Positions 27,926 through 38,305 of a stretch of DNA of 64,000 bases are shown here, piece after piece. The stretch lies in assembly GCA_947630715.1 (NCBI GenBank), contig CANRIP010000004.1, forward strand, positions 35,994 through 99,993, given 5' to 3'. The notes under the pieces were generated by a model. It had not been told where the DNA came from and made no database searches. It saw only the letters and a program-made list of their open reading frames with translations. The translations under genes were made by a program, and so were the position numbers. This DNA comes from an uncultured Acetatifactor sp. Its GTDB lineage: Bacteria; Bacillota; Clostridia; Lachnospirales; Lachnospiraceae. Numbering within the stretch: position 1 is the first letter of the stretch; every line of letters starts with the position of its first letter.

Positions 27926-28909
27926 ATGAATTATATTGTATTGGATTTGGAGTGGAATCAGAGCGCCGACGGACACGGGGAGAAACCCGGGATTCCCTTT
28001 GAAATTATTGAAATCGGCGGCATCCGGCTGGATTCGGAGGGAGTCATGGAAAGCGAATTCAGCAGGCTGATCCGCCCTGCCATTTACAGGCAGATGCACC
28101 AGATCACCGGCCGTCTCATCCACTTAAAGATGCAGGAGCTGGAACAGGGTCGGCCGTTTCCGGAGGTGATGGAAAGCTTTCGCCAGTGGTGCGGGCCGGA
28201 GGAATACCTGTTTTGTACCTGGGGGAATCTGGATCTGACCGAGCTTCAGAGGAATCTGCGCTATTATGACATGACCCCCCTGTCTGACGGCCCCATGGCC
28301 TTTCTGGATGTTCAGAAACTGTTCAGCCTGGCTTTTGAAGACGGGAGGAGCAGGCGCAGTCTGGAAAGCGCCGTGGATCTTGCCAATCTGAAAAAGGACA
28401 TCCCCTTTCACAGAGCTTTCAGCGATGCGTATTATACGGCGCAACTGCTGGGGAAAATGATCCGTGAAAAGCCGGAGGTGCTGCGAAACGTCTCCTTTGA
28501 CGTATTTCATCCCCCGGCCTGCCGGGAAAAGGAGATTCATATGGAATTTGACGGCTATATGAAATATATCAGCCGGGAATTTCGGAATAAATCGGAAATT
28601 TTGGCGGACAGAGAGGTCATGTCTAGCAAATGTTACCTGTGCCATCGCAACCTGAAGAAAAAAATCAAATGGTTTACCATCAACGGCAGAAATTATTATT
28701 GCGCGGCTTACTGTGAAAAGCACGGATATCTGAAAAACAAGCTGCGGCTGAAAAAATCGGAAAACGACGGGCTGTTTGCGGTGAAGACCACCAAGCTGGT
28801 TACGCCTCAGGAGGTGGACGCGCTCCGGGAAAAAAGCGAACATGCAAAGGAGCTGCACCACAAAAAGAACAGGAGCAGACGTGCGGCGGCCAAAGTCAAC
28901 TCTAAGTAA
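27926..28909 (+). CDS. 3'-5' exonuclease (DEDD, KapD/RNase T-like)
   Basis: YIVLDLEWNQ, IPFEIIEIGGIRLD, CTWGNLDLTEL, HRAFSDAYYTAQLL. Confidence 0.85.
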   Translation: MNYIVLDLEWNQSADGHGEKPGIPFEIIEIGGIRLDSEGVMESEFSRLIRPAIYRQMHQITGRLIHLKMQELEQGRPFPEVMESFRQWCGPEEYLFCTWGNLDLTELQRNLRYYDMTPLSDGPMAFLDVQKLFSLAFEDGRSRRSLESAVDLANLKKDIPFHRAFSDAYYTAQLLGKMIREKPEVLRNVSFDVFHPPACREKEIHMEFDGYMKYISREFRNKSEILADREVMSSKCYLCHRNLKKKIKWFTINGRNYYCAAYCEKHGYLKNKLRLKKSENDGLFAVKTTKLVTPQEVDALREKSEHAKELHHKKNRSRRAAAKVNSK

Positions 28910-30377
28910 ACCTGTTTCGCCGCCGGGATCTTTTTCCGCGTTTTGCATCCGTCCTTTTTCCCCGGCGCCTGTGCCGCCTTTCCGGAAACTGGTAATTTTT
29001 CGTCAGGAGCCGGATCAGGGCGGCCAGAAACAAAATGCCGGCCAACACCGCGGCCCCCATGAAAATCCGTACCAGGTTGATGCGGATCACCGGGGGATTG
29101 GAAGGTTCGTCCTCCGGGTTTTCCGGCTCCCCGGAGGGATCCGCCTCCGGCCCTGGGGACTGGGAAACGTTAAAGTTCACCCGGACGGAGCCCAGCTCGA
29201 CCCCGCGGTAGGAATAGGTAATGACCGCCGCCTGTTTCTCGTTTCCGGTGTCATAGGAAATGGAAGAATCCGTATCCTCCAGGGACAGGGTTCTGGGCAG
29301 GACAATACAGTCGTCCCGGTTCAGGGAAAGAATGGGCGTGGAGCTGCCGAAAATATCGTTCCCTCCATAGAAAAGCCCGGTGTTGTCAATATCGTATTTT
29401 GTCTCCGTCTGAGAGATGTTGACCTTTTCAAAATTGCTGAACCCGTAGTCAAACAATGCGATGGTGTCCTCATACTGACAGGGGGCCTCATCGTGCATGA
29501 CCACGCAGATCAGTTTCATGCCGTCCCGTTCGGCGGCGGATACCAGACAGCTTCTTGCGGTGTCCGTGTACCCCGTTTTACATCCGATCAGATATTCATA
29601 GGCGTAGGTTCCCCCGGGAATAATCGCCATCTGGTTTAACTCCAGCTTGGGGTTTGGGAGGGTGTCCGAGGCTGGGATCTCCAGACGCCTGGTCAGGGTA
29701 ATCTGGCAGAGCAGCTCATTGGCGAAAAAGGCTCTGCCGATCATGGCCAGATCGTAGGCCGTGGTGTAATGATTCTCGTCCGGCAGGCCGTTGGGGTTTG
29801 CAAAATGAGAATTGAGGCAGCCCAACTGCGCGGCCCGTTCATTCATAAGATCCGCGAATACCTGCCAGTCCGAGGTGCCCGTAATATGTTCCGCCACCGC
29901 GAAGGACACTTCATTGGCGGATCGGATCAGGATGGCGTTTAAGCACTGCTCCATGGTAAGGGTCTGCCCCACGTCCATGGCGATGTGGCTGCTGTCCCGG
30001 GGAGTGTCGAAAACCGCGTCATGGGAAAAGGAAACGATCTCGTCCAGGGAACACCTTTCCGTGGCGATGAGGGTGGTAAGGATTTTGGTGGTGCTGGCGG
30101 GGTACTGCCGTTGATGGATGTTCTTTGCGTAGAGGATGGTGCCGGTATCGGCCTCCATCAAAATGGCGGATTCCGCTCCCACCACGGGACCGGCGGGCCA
30201 GTCCGGGATCTGGTTGGACTGAATCTCCATCGCCCTTTGAGCGTCCAGTCTCTGCTGGGCTGTGGAGGGTTCCGCGCAGACCGTAAGGCACGGGCAGACC
30301 CACAGACTGAGGGCGGCCAAAATCAAAAACAGCGTGATTCCATATGCTTTTTTGGAGACAAAGCCCTGCATCGTCAA
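28902..30377 (-). CDS. D-alanyl-D-alanine carboxypeptidase (DacF-like, PBP5/6 family)
   Basis: YPASTTKILTTLIATE (SxxK), SANEVSFAVAEHI, KTGYTDTARSCLVSAAERDG. Confidence 0.93.
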   Translation of the reverse strand: MTMQGFVSKKAYGITLFLILAALSLWVCPCLTVCAEPSTAQQRLDAQRAMEIQSNQIPDWPAGPVVGAESAILMEADTGTILYAKNIHQRQYPASTTKILTTLIATERCSLDEIVSFSHDAVFDTPRDSSHIAMDVGQTLTMEQCLNAILIRSANEVSFAVAEHITGTSDWQVFADLMNERAAQLGCLNSHFANPNGLPDENHYTTAYDLAMIGRAFFANELLCQITLTRRLEIPASDTLPNPKLELNQMAIIPGGTYAYEYLIGCKTGYTDTARSCLVSAAERDGMKLICVVMHDEAPCQYEDTIALFDYGFSNFEKVNISQTETKYDIDNTGLFYGGNDIFGSSTPILSLNRDDCIVLPRTLSLEDTDSSISYDTGNEKQAAVITYSYRGVELGSVRVNFNVSQSPGPEADPSGEPENPEDEPSNPPVIRINLVRIFMGAAVLAGILFLAALIRLLTKNYQFPERRHRRRGKRTDAKRGKRSRRRNRFT

Positions 30378-30627
30378 TATCCCGCCCGCCTTTCTGCAAA
30401 AACGCCGGTGCGCTCCCGCCCTGCTTTGGTAAAAAAGAATGTCCTAACGACAATCATAGCACACAAAGACGCGGGATGCTACTGTGAAAAAATGTTTTTG
30501 CCGTATTTTTGCCGTATCGGCGCTTTTTGCCTGACGGCGAAACAGGCCGCCGTCTGCTCCTGGGGCCGGCCCAAAGGGCCAGCCCTTAAGCGCAACATGG
30601 CCGTCAGCTCCTGGGCGCAACAACAAA

Positions 30628-30656
30628 TTGCAATCAAAAAGGGAATCTGGTATAAT
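30628..30656 (+). promoter_or_regulatory. Sigma-70-type promoter upstream of trmB
   Basis: TTGCAA-N17-TATAAT. Confidence 0.65.
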
Positions 30657-30710
30657 GGGGAAAGACAGTTTCGGGCTGTTCGTTTTTTCGGGCGGCGGAA
30701 AAGAGGGATC

Positions 30711-31355
30711 ATGAGATTGCGGAACGTGGCGGGTTCCCGGGAGGCCATCGCCTTAAGTCCCTATGTGGTGCAGGAGGCGCAGCAGCCCCGCTGTCCCGGA
30801 GCCTGGAAGGAAATTTTCGGAAACCATCGGCCGATTCATCTGGAAATCGGTATGGGAAAGGGAAAATTTATACATACTATGGCAAGGGAACATCCCCACA
30901 TCAATTATGTGGGCGTTGAAAAATATTCCAGCGTGTTACTCCGGGCGGTGCAGCGGATGGAGAAGGAGGAGCTTGAAAACCTGAAATTCCTGCGGATGGA
31001 CGCGGAGAACCTTCTCTCGGTGTTCGGCCCCGGCGAGGTGGATCGGATTTATCTGAATTTTTCCGATCCCTGGCCCAAGGATCGGCATGCCGGGCGCAGA
31101 CTCCCTTCCCGGGAGTTTTTGAAACGATACGATGTCATCCTGAAACCGGAAGGCGTACTGGAGTTTAAGACGGATAACCGCAGCCTGTTTGAGTTTGCTT
31201 TAGGGGAGCTGGAACCGGCGGGCTGGAAACTGGAGGCCGTGACCTTTGATCTCCATGGGGATCCCGGGATGATGGAGGGAAATGTGACCACGGAGTATGA
31301 AGAAAAATTCTCCGCTATGGGAAATCCGATCTGTAAGTATGTGATATCTCGATAA
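30711..31355 (+). CDS. trmB: tRNA (guanosine(46)-N7)-methyltransferase
   Basis: HLEIGMGKGKFIHTMAREHPHINYVGVEKYSSVL, YLNFSDPWPKDRHAGRRLPSREFL. Confidence 0.95.
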   Translation: MRLRNVAGSREAIALSPYVVQEAQQPRCPGAWKEIFGNHRPIHLEIGMGKGKFIHTMAREHPHINYVGVEKYSSVLLRAVQRMEKEELENLKFLRMDAENLLSVFGPGEVDRIYLNFSDPWPKDRHAGRRLPSREFLKRYDVILKPEGVLEFKTDNRSLFEFALGELEPAGWKLEAVTFDLHGDPGMMEGNVTTEYEEKFSAMGNPICKYVISR

Positions 31356-31428
31356 AGGGGCGGGGCAAGGGCGCATACCGGACGGATCAAAAGGAAAAGT
31401 CGCCTTCAGGGCGCGGAAAGGACAAACT

Positions 31429-31758
31429 ATGGAATACAAATTTACCACGGATAATTTTGAGGAAGAAGTGCTGAAGGCGGATATGCCCGTCCTGGTGGAT
31501 TTTTACGCGGACTGGTGCGGGCCCTGTAAAATGATGGCTCCTGTGGTGGAGAAAATGGCGGAGGAATTTGCGGGGAAACTGAAGGTGGGGAAATTAAACA
31601 CCGACGAGAACATGCAGATCGCGCAGCAGTACCGGATCGCCAGCATACCCACCTTTATGATCTTCCGGGACGGAAAAATGGTATCCTCCTGGATGGGAGC
31701 GGTATCCGCCGCCGAATTTAAGCAGAAACTGGAGCAGGAATTGGGGAAAAATGAATAA
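31429..31758 (+). CDS. trxA: Thioredoxin
   Basis: VLVDFYADWCGPCKMMAPVVEKMA. Confidence 0.96.
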   Translation: MEYKFTTDNFEEEVLKADMPVLVDFYADWCGPCKMMAPVVEKMAEEFAGKLKVGKLNTDENMQIAQQYRIASIPTFMIFRDGKMVSSWMGAVSAAEFKQKLEQELGKNE

Positions 31759-32626
31759 GGAAATCGCAAAGTACGAAGGAAAGAGAACGCTTGGCAGCAT
31801 TGTGGGGGCGTTTTTATACGCGGCGGGCATCAATCTGTTTGTGGTGCCCGCCGGACTTTACACCGGCGGCGTGATGGGGTTCTGTCAGGTGATCCGGACT
31901 GTGCTTGCCCAGTACCTGCATTTGCAGTTTGACGCTTTTGACATCGCCGGCGTGATTTATTATGCCGTTAATATTCCCATTTTTGTAGTGGCGTTCCGCA
32001 GAATGGGCCGGTGGTTTTTTGGAAAGACGCTGATCACCGTGACGGCTATGACGGTGTTCCTCTCCCTGATTCCCACAGAAGTGATTGTGGAGGAGCGGAT
32101 GGCCGCCTGTGTGGTAGGGGGCATTATTGCCGGCGCGGGGACGGGCATCACCCTGCGCATGGGTTCCTCCGGCGGCGGCATGGACGTGATCGGCGTTCTG
32201 CTGACCAGATGGAAACGTGACTTCAGCGTGGGAAAGGTGAACCTGCTGGTCAATGTGGCGCTGTACGCTACCTGCCTGCTGCTGTTTGATAAGGAAATCG
32301 TGGTGTTCTGCATTATTTATTCCGCGGTGTATTCGGTGGCCATGGACAGGGTGCATACCCAGAATATCAACGTGGAGGTGACCGTGATCACCAAAACCGA
32401 CACGACGGCCCTGGAAAAAGAAGTGTTTCAGGAGCTGGGCCGGGGCATTACCAAGTGGTCGGCCCTGGGAGCGTACACCTACGACCAATCCCATGTGCTT
32501 TACATCATGCTCTCAAAATATGAGGTACACAGGCTGCGCACCATCATCCATAAATATGACCCGGACGCGTTTATCGTGCTGAACGAGGGCGTATCCGTGG
32601 TGGGAAATTATCTGAAAAAGCTGTAA
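31751..32626 (+). CDS. YitT family membrane protein (DUF2179 C-terminus)
   Basis: GSIVGAFLYAAGINLFVVPAGLYTGGVMGFCQVI; GSSGGGMDVIG. Confidence 0.9.
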   Translation: MNKEIAKYEGKRTLGSIVGAFLYAAGINLFVVPAGLYTGGVMGFCQVIRTVLAQYLHLQFDAFDIAGVIYYAVNIPIFVVAFRRMGRWFFGKTLITVTAMTVFLSLIPTEVIVEERMAACVVGGIIAGAGTGITLRMGSSGGGMDVIGVLLTRWKRDFSVGKVNLLVNVALYATCLLLFDKEIVVFCIIYSAVYSVAMDRVHTQNINVEVTVITKTDTTALEKEVFQELGRGITKWSALGAYTYDQSHVLYIMLSKYEVHRLRTIIHKYDPDAFIVLNEGVSVVGNYLKKL

Positions 32627-32653
32627 AGGGGACGGCTGCGCCCGCGCCGGAAG

Positions 32654-33784
32654 TTACAGTTTCAGCGCCAGGACCGCCATCAGGAAAAGGGCTGCCAGAA
32701 AACCGAGAGAGTACAGGGTAAAGGTTTTCAGGTATGCCCCTTTTTTGGCGTCAGGGCTCTCCGCGTAAGCCCGGAAGGAAATGACGCTGGCCAGGGAAGC
32801 GATCAGGGTGCCCAGGCCGCCTATATTGACCCCGTAGAGAAGGGGCGTGGCCTGATCGGTAAAGCCGGAAAGCAGGATTGCGGCGGGCACATTGCTGATG
32901 AGCTGACTGAGCAGGACGCCGAGTATCAGCTCACGGCCCCGGATCAGAGCTTCCAGCAGTTCTGACACGGCGGGAATCCGCTGGATGTTGCCGATGAAAA
33001 GGAAAAAGCAGACAAAGGTCAACAGCAGAAAGTAATCTACCCGGCGAAACAGGCTGCGGTCCGCGATCAGCATACCCGCGCACAACACGGCCAGCATCAC
33101 AGGCCAGGGGATGATGCGGATCACGCAGCCCAGCGCCACCAGAAACAGAACCCCATAAAAGCACAGACGCCCCTTGGGCAGCACGGGGGCCTGTTCCGGC
33201 GGGGATACCGTAATAGGCGACTGGGGCAGCAGGTATACGCTGACCGTCAGCAGGACAAGCGCGGTCAGCGTCAAAGGCAGCATACGCAGCAGAAAAGCGC
33301 CCATGGGGATGGAGAAGGCGTTGTACAGATACAGGTTCTGCGGATTCCCGATCGGCGTCAGCATGCTGCCGAGATTGGCGGCAATGGTCTGAAGAACCAC
33401 CACGGGGATCAATCGTTTCGACTGATCCGCCAGCTCAAGGAGCATGACGGCAAAGGGTACGAAGGTGATCAACGCCACGTCATTGGTGATCAGCATGGAG
33501 GAAAAGAAACACAGGCCCACCAGCAGCAGAAAGAGCTGTCTGGTGGTACGGATGCGGCCTAACAGCAGAAAGCCCAGGTAACGGAACAGGCCGATACTCT
33601 GAAATCCCGCCACCACCAGCATCAGCCCGAACAGCAGGGCCAGCACCCGCCAGTCCATGTATTCCAGATACTGAGCCGATGGCGGCACGAAAAAAGCCGA
33701 GATAACGGACAAAAGCGCCGCCGCGCACAGTACGGTTTCCTTTTTGACAAATCCTGCCAGTCTGGCTGCAAGTCCGTGTTTCAT
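32654..33784 (-). CDS. SLC13/ArsB-NhaD-type anion permease
   Basis: Polytopic; [18 protein letters not shown] and [16 protein letters not shown] motifs; ATG overlaps the pyrG stop (ATGA). Confidence 0.85.
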   Translation of the reverse strand: MKHGLAARLAGFVKKETVLCAAALLSVISAFFVPPSAQYLEYMDWRVLALLFGLMLVVAGFQSIGLFRYLGFLLLGRIRTTRQLFLLLVGLCFFSSMLITNDVALITFVPFAVMLLELADQSKRLIPVVVLQTIAANLGSMLTPIGNPQNLYLYNAFSIPMGAFLLRMLPLTLTALVLLTVSVYLLPQSPITVSPPEQAPVLPKGRLCFYGVLFLVALGCVIRIIPWPVMLAVLCAGMLIADRSLFRRVDYFLLLTFVCFFLFIGNIQRIPAVSELLEALIRGRELILGVLLSQLISNVPAAILLSGFTDQATPLLYGVNIGGLGTLIASLASVISFRAYAESPDAKKGAYLKTFTLYSLGFLAALFLMAVLALKL

Positions 33785-35403
33785 CTGTTTTCCCCGCATT
33801 GTTTTTTATGTTCCAGCGCCGCCGCCACAAAGCCCCTGAACAGCGGGTGGGGCTTGTTGGGACGGGATTTTAACTCCGGGTGCCCCTGGGTGGCCACAAA
33901 GAAAGGATGCTCCGTGATTTCGCACATTTCCACAATGCGGCCGTCGGGGGAGACGCCGGAGAGACGCAGCCCGTTTTGGGCCAGCACCGAACGGTAATCA
34001 TTGTTTACCTCATAGCGGTGGCGGTGCCTTTCGTAGATCAATTCCTCCCCGTAAAGCCTGTAAGCGCGGGATTCCTTGTCCAGTACGCAAGGGTAGGCTC
34101 CCAGCCGCAGTGTGCCGCCGATGTCCTCCACGCCGTTCTGATCGGGCATCAGGGCGATGACGGGATGGGTAGTGGAAGGATCCAGCTCAACGCTGTGGGC
34201 GTCGTTTAAGCCGATGACGTTCCGGGCATATTCCACAATGGTTAGCTGCATGCCAAGGCAGAGGCCGAGCATGGGCGTACCCGTAGTGCGGGCGTAAGAG
34301 ATCGCCTCGATTTTTCCTTCAATGCCGCGGGATCCGAACCCGCCGGGGATCAGGACGCCGTCACAGTCCTGTAAAAGCTGGGAAACGTTGTCCTTTGTGA
34401 CCGTCTCGGAATCGATCCATTTGATGTGTACGGTGGTATGGTTGGTGATGCCGCCGTGCTTTAAGGCTTCCACCACGCTGATATAGGCGTCGTGCAGGGA
34501 GACATACTTGCCTACCAGGGCGATCTGCACTTCGTTGGTGGGATGTTTTAAATCGTCCACCATCTTTTCCCAGTCCGCCAGATCCGGCTTGGGACAGTCC
34601 AGATGCAGGCATTCGCAGGCTACCTGGGCCAGATGCTCCTTCTCCATGGCCAGGGGCGCTTCGTAGAGATATTCCACATCCAGATTCTGCAGCACCCGGT
34701 TGCTGGGGACGTTGCAGAACAGCGCGATCTTATCCTTGATGGACTGATCCAGGGGATGCTCGCTTCGACAGACGATGATGTCCGGCTGGATCCCCATGCC
34801 CTGAAGATCCTTTACGCTGGCCTGGGTGGGTTTGGTTTTTAACTCCTGGGAAGCGTTCAAGTAGGGAATCAGCGTCACATGAATCAGAATGGCGTTGTCA
34901 TGTCCCACGTCATGCTGAAACTGCCGGATGGATTCCAGAAAAGGCTGGCTTTCAATATCTCCCACGGTGCCGCCCACCTCGATGATGGCGATGCGGGTAT
35001 CCGGGTCGGTAAAGTTTCGGTAGAAACGGCTTTTGATTTCATTGGTGATGTGGGGGATCACCTGAACGGTGCCGCCTCCGTAATCGCCTCTGCGCTCCTT
35101 TTGCAGTACGCTCCAATAGACCTTGCCCGTGGTCACGTTGGAATTTTTGTCCAGGCTTTCATCGATAAAGCGCTCATAATGCCCCAGATCCAGATCCGTC
35201 TCCGCGCCATCGTCGGTGACGAAAACCTCGCCGTGCTGGATGGGGTTCATGGTGCCGGGGTCTATGTTGATGTAAGGGTCGAATTTCTGCATGGTGACTT
35301 TATAGCCTCTGGCTTTTAAGAGTCTGCCTAAGGACGCGGCGGTGATGCCTTTGCCGAGGCCGGAGACAACGCCTCCTGTGACAAATACATATTTTACTGG
35401 CAT
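33781..35403 (-). CDS. pyrG: CTP synthase
   Basis: [50 protein letters not shown]. Confidence 0.98.
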   Translation of the reverse strand: MPVKYVFVTGGVVSGLGKGITAASLGRLLKARGYKVTMQKFDPYINIDPGTMNPIQHGEVFVTDDGAETDLDLGHYERFIDESLDKNSNVTTGKVYWSVLQKERRGDYGGGTVQVIPHITNEIKSRFYRNFTDPDTRIAIIEVGGTVGDIESQPFLESIRQFQHDVGHDNAILIHVTLIPYLNASQELKTKPTQASVKDLQGMGIQPDIIVCRSEHPLDQSIKDKIALFCNVPSNRVLQNLDVEYLYEAPLAMEKEHLAQVACECLHLDCPKPDLADWEKMVDDLKHPTNEVQIALVGKYVSLHDAYISVVEALKHGGITNHTTVHIKWIDSETVTKDNVSQLLQDCDGVLIPGGFGSRGIEGKIEAISYARTTGTPMLGLCLGMQLTIVEYARNVIGLNDAHSVELDPSTTHPVIALMPDQNGVEDIGGTLRLGAYPCVLDKESRAYRLYGEELIYERHRHRYEVNNDYRSVLAQNGLRLSGVSPDGRIVEMCEITEHPFFVATQGHPELKSRPNKPHPLFRGFVAAALEHKKQCGENR

Positions 35404-35533
35404 AAGTTCCTCTTTTCTGCGCTGTTTTTTGTTTTCCCTTTTGTTTGATTCCTTTGTCCGGTGAGCCCCTTACCCGCAGCGCCCAGGTATGGCCCGGAGG
35501 ATCGGCCCGCATTTGCGGCGCCGTTTTGCTTTT

Positions 35534-37009
35534 CTAATACCGCTTTTTGGCGGTGAGGACGGGTTCGCTGGTGAGATCCACGCCCAGTTTTTTAAACATT
35601 TTACTGTCTACCTCCGAGAGCATGACGGAGGTGTGCGCCTGACAGCCCTTGAGATGGGGCAACTGCTCCAGAGCCAGCTTGGCGTTGGAATCGGTACAGG
35701 CGGCTAAGGAGAGAGCAATCAGAACCTCGTCGGTGTGAAGCCTGGGATTTTTTCCTCCCAGATACCGCACCTTCAGATTTTGAATGGGCTCTATGGCCTC
35801 GGGACGGATCAGGCGTGTATCGTGATCCACATGAGCCAGATATTTTAAGGCGTTTAACAGCAGAGCCGCGGACGCCCCCAGAAAATCGGAGGTTTTGGAG
35901 GTGATGATATGTCCGTCAGGCAGTTCGATGGCGGCGGTGGGTACGCCCAGTTCCTCCGCCCGCCGTTTCGCCGCCACAGTGACACTCCTGTCATCTGTGG
36001 TCAGCCGGGCCTGTTTCATCAAAAGCTCGATCTTATAAACCTCGTTTTCCGCCCCTTCTTCTCTCACAACTTTATTCAAAGCCGTGTAATAGCGCCGGAT
36101 GATTTCCATGTTGGAGGCCTGACGGCAGACGGCATCGTCTATGATGCAGCTACCCGCCATATTGACACCCATGTCAGTTGGAGATTTATAAGGGTTTCTG
36201 CCGTAAATGCCCTCGAAAATGGCGTTCAGGACGGGGAAAATTTCGATATCGCGGTTGTAGTTGACCGCCGTTTCTCCGTAGGCTTCCAGATGGAAGGGAT
36301 CGATCATGTTGACGTCATTTAAGTCCGCCGTGGCCGCTTCATAAGCCAGATTGATCGGGTGCTTTAAAGGCACGTTCCATATGGGAAACGTCTCAAACTT
36401 GGCGTATCCCGCCTGAATGCCGCGCAGATTGTCATGATACAGTTGGGAGAGACAGGTCGCCATTTTCCCGCTGCCCGGTCCGGGCGCCGTAACCACCACC
36501 AAAGGCCGGGAGGTTTCTATGTAGTCGTTTCTTCCGTAGCCGTCTTTGCTGACAATCAGAGGGACGTTGGCGGGATACCCCTCGATGGTGTAGTGGAGGT
36601 AAACCCGGATTCCCTTTTTTTCCAGCCTGGCCCGGAACTGTTCCGCGCTGTTCTGACCGGCATAGTGGGTGATCACCACGCTGCCTACAAACAGACCCTT
36701 CTGCAGAAATTCGTCCCGCAGACGGAGCACGTCCACGTCATAGGTGATTCCCAGATCGCCGCGGACTTTGTTTTTTTCAATATCCGCAGCGTTGATGACA
36801 ATGACAATCTCCGCGTAATCCGAAAGCTGCATCAGCATTCTGAGCTTGGAATCGGGCGCAAATCCGGGGAGTACCCTGGAGGCGTGGTAATCGTCGAACA
36901 GTTTTCCTCCAAACTCCAGGTACAGCTTATCCCCGAACTGGCTGATGCGCTCTTTGATACGCTCAGACTGCAATTTGAGATATTTTTCATTGTCGAATCC
37001 CGGTTTCAT
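35534..37009 (-). CDS. DUF1846 family protein
   Basis: MKPGFDNEKYLKLQSERIKERISQFGDKLYLEFGGKLFDDYHASRVLPGF is a hallmark of the family. Confidence 0.9.
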   Translation of the reverse strand: MKPGFDNEKYLKLQSERIKERISQFGDKLYLEFGGKLFDDYHASRVLPGFAPDSKLRMLMQLSDYAEIVIVINAADIEKNKVRGDLGITYDVDVLRLRDEFLQKGLFVGSVVITHYAGQNSAEQFRARLEKKGIRVYLHYTIEGYPANVPLIVSKDGYGRNDYIETSRPLVVVTAPGPGSGKMATCLSQLYHDNLRGIQAGYAKFETFPIWNVPLKHPINLAYEAATADLNDVNMIDPFHLEAYGETAVNYNRDIEIFPVLNAIFEGIYGRNPYKSPTDMGVNMAGSCIIDDAVCRQASNMEIIRRYYTALNKVVREEGAENEVYKIELLMKQARLTTDDRSVTVAAKRRAEELGVPTAAIELPDGHIITSKTSDFLGASAALLLNALKYLAHVDHDTRLIRPEAIEPIQNLKVRYLGGKNPRLHTDEVLIALSLAACTDSNAKLALEQLPHLKGCQAHTSVMLSEVDSKMFKKLGVDLTSEPVLTAKKRY

Positions 37010-37307
37010 GGACTCCTATTCCTCCTGCGCCGGACGACAGCATGCGTCTGTGTTCCGGTTTGTCATGGGGCGGCAAAAACCACCATTTCTGTATTTTACC
37101 ACAAATCCCTTTAGATGGGAATGGATAAAAACAGTTTGTTGCGTGGACTTTTGAACAGGGTCTCTTACAAAACAGGGCCGGTGTTACCATTTTTCCTTGT
37201 GAGGCAAATTTTGAAAGCCGGTGATAGAGAGGTCGGGAAAATCCGTAGATCACTCTGCGAAAATGCAAGCAGGGGACTGACTCTGCGCAAACGCAGGCAG
37301 GAGCGTG

Positions 37308-37336
37308 TTGACAATATAATAAATATATGTTATAAA
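37308..37336 (+). promoter_or_regulatory. Strong sigma-70-type promoter for the ABC island
   Basis: TTGACA (37308-37313), 17-bp AT-rich spacer, TATAAA (37331-37336). Confidence 0.7.
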
Positions 37337-37441
37337 TAAATATAATTAAATGAATGAATAGTATATTTATAGTATATTATTTATTTTGGCAAGAGAAGGA
37401 CAAAATCAAACCGTCAAACAACCATCAAACAGGAACATTCC

Positions 37442-37508
37442 CGGACAGCGGACAGGACAGCGGACAGGACAGCAAACAGGGCAGCGGACAGGGTAACGGA
37501 CAGGAGGA
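37442..37508 (+). repeat. 12-bp tandem repeat (CGGACAGGACAG-like, about 5.5 copies) ending in the Shine-Dalgarno
   Basis: Units at 37449, 37461, 37473, 37485 and 37497; the last unit, CGGACAGGAGGA, supplies AGGAGG just upstream of the ATG at 37514. Confidence 0.85.
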
Positions 37509-37513
37509 ACAGG

Positions 37514-38305
37514 ATGAAGGGAACATTGGCTATGGAAATGAGCCGTTTATTCAGGACGGCCCGATTCTGGATGGCGCCTGTGGGAATAGCGGTTTTCAGT
37601 CTTGCCGCCTCATGGCAATCCTTTGTCGGAGGTACCGATACCGTTGTAAACTGTCTGGGGAAATTGAATGAGCTGAAACAGTTTGATTTGATGATTGTTT
37701 TGTTTGCGGCTATGCCATTTGGCACATGTTTCAGCCGGGAATGGAACGACGGATTTTTCCTTGCGGCAGCGGGGCGCAGCAATGTGGAAAGATACACGGC
37801 CTCCATGCTGTTTACAGCCTGTTTTGCGGCATATTTTACCGTGATGACAGGTTTTTTGATTTATTTGGGTGTTCTGGATATGAGACTGCCGCTGACATGC
37901 GTGGATTATGACGCCGGTTATTTTGATGGAGATTTTAATCAGCCTTACGGCGCTTTGCTGGAATCCGGAAAAGCATGGGGATACCTGATATGCAGAGCGC
38001 ATCTGACCGGTGTGAGCGCTATGCTTTATGTGGGGCTTGGCGTTGCCGTATCCGTTGTTTTTCCGGATGATTTTACTGCGGTTGCCACACCGATGATTCT
38101 GAAATATTTTTTGGAAGGGATTACGGATGAATTTTTTCCCGGTCCGTTGAATCTGAGAAGGCTGGCGCAGGGGTACCGATTGTTGGAGGGAGGCCTTGCC
38201 GCACATCTCATATACATAGCGATGCTGGTGGGTTTTTGTCTGCTGGCGGTATATCTGTTTTTCCTGCACAGCGTAAGGAGGCGGATGGAGCATGAACTCT
38301 GTTAG
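37514..38305 (+). CDS. ABC-2-type transporter permease-like membrane protein
   Basis: Polytopic; MSRLFRTARFWMAPVGIAVFSLAASW; located next to an ABC ATPase gene. Confidence 0.65.
   Translation: MKGTLAMEMSRLFRTARFWMAPVGIAVFSLAASWQSFVGGTDTVVNCLGKLNELKQFDLMIVLFAAMPFGTCFSREWNDGFFLAAAGRSNVERYTASMLFTACFAAYFTVMTGFLIYLGVLDMRLPLTCVDYDAGYFDGDFNQPYGALLESGKAWGYLICRAHLTGVSAMLYVGLGVAVSVVFPDDFTAVATPMILKYFLEGITDEFFPGPLNLRRLAQGYRLLEGGLAAHLIYIAMLVGFCLLAVYLFFLHSVRRRMEHELC

Noticed and set aside
29985-30710. N-terminal extension of the trmB ORF
   Set aside because: It runs antisense through dacF-like and across the intergenic promoter; conserved TrmB sequence begins at ATG 30711.
37354-37671. 105-aa ORF MNSIFIVYYLFWQEKDKIKPSNN... 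over the 12-bp repeats
   Set aside because: It overlaps the permease in another frame, has no SD, and its content reflects the repeat. The permease ORF at 37514 has the SD and hydrophobic segments.
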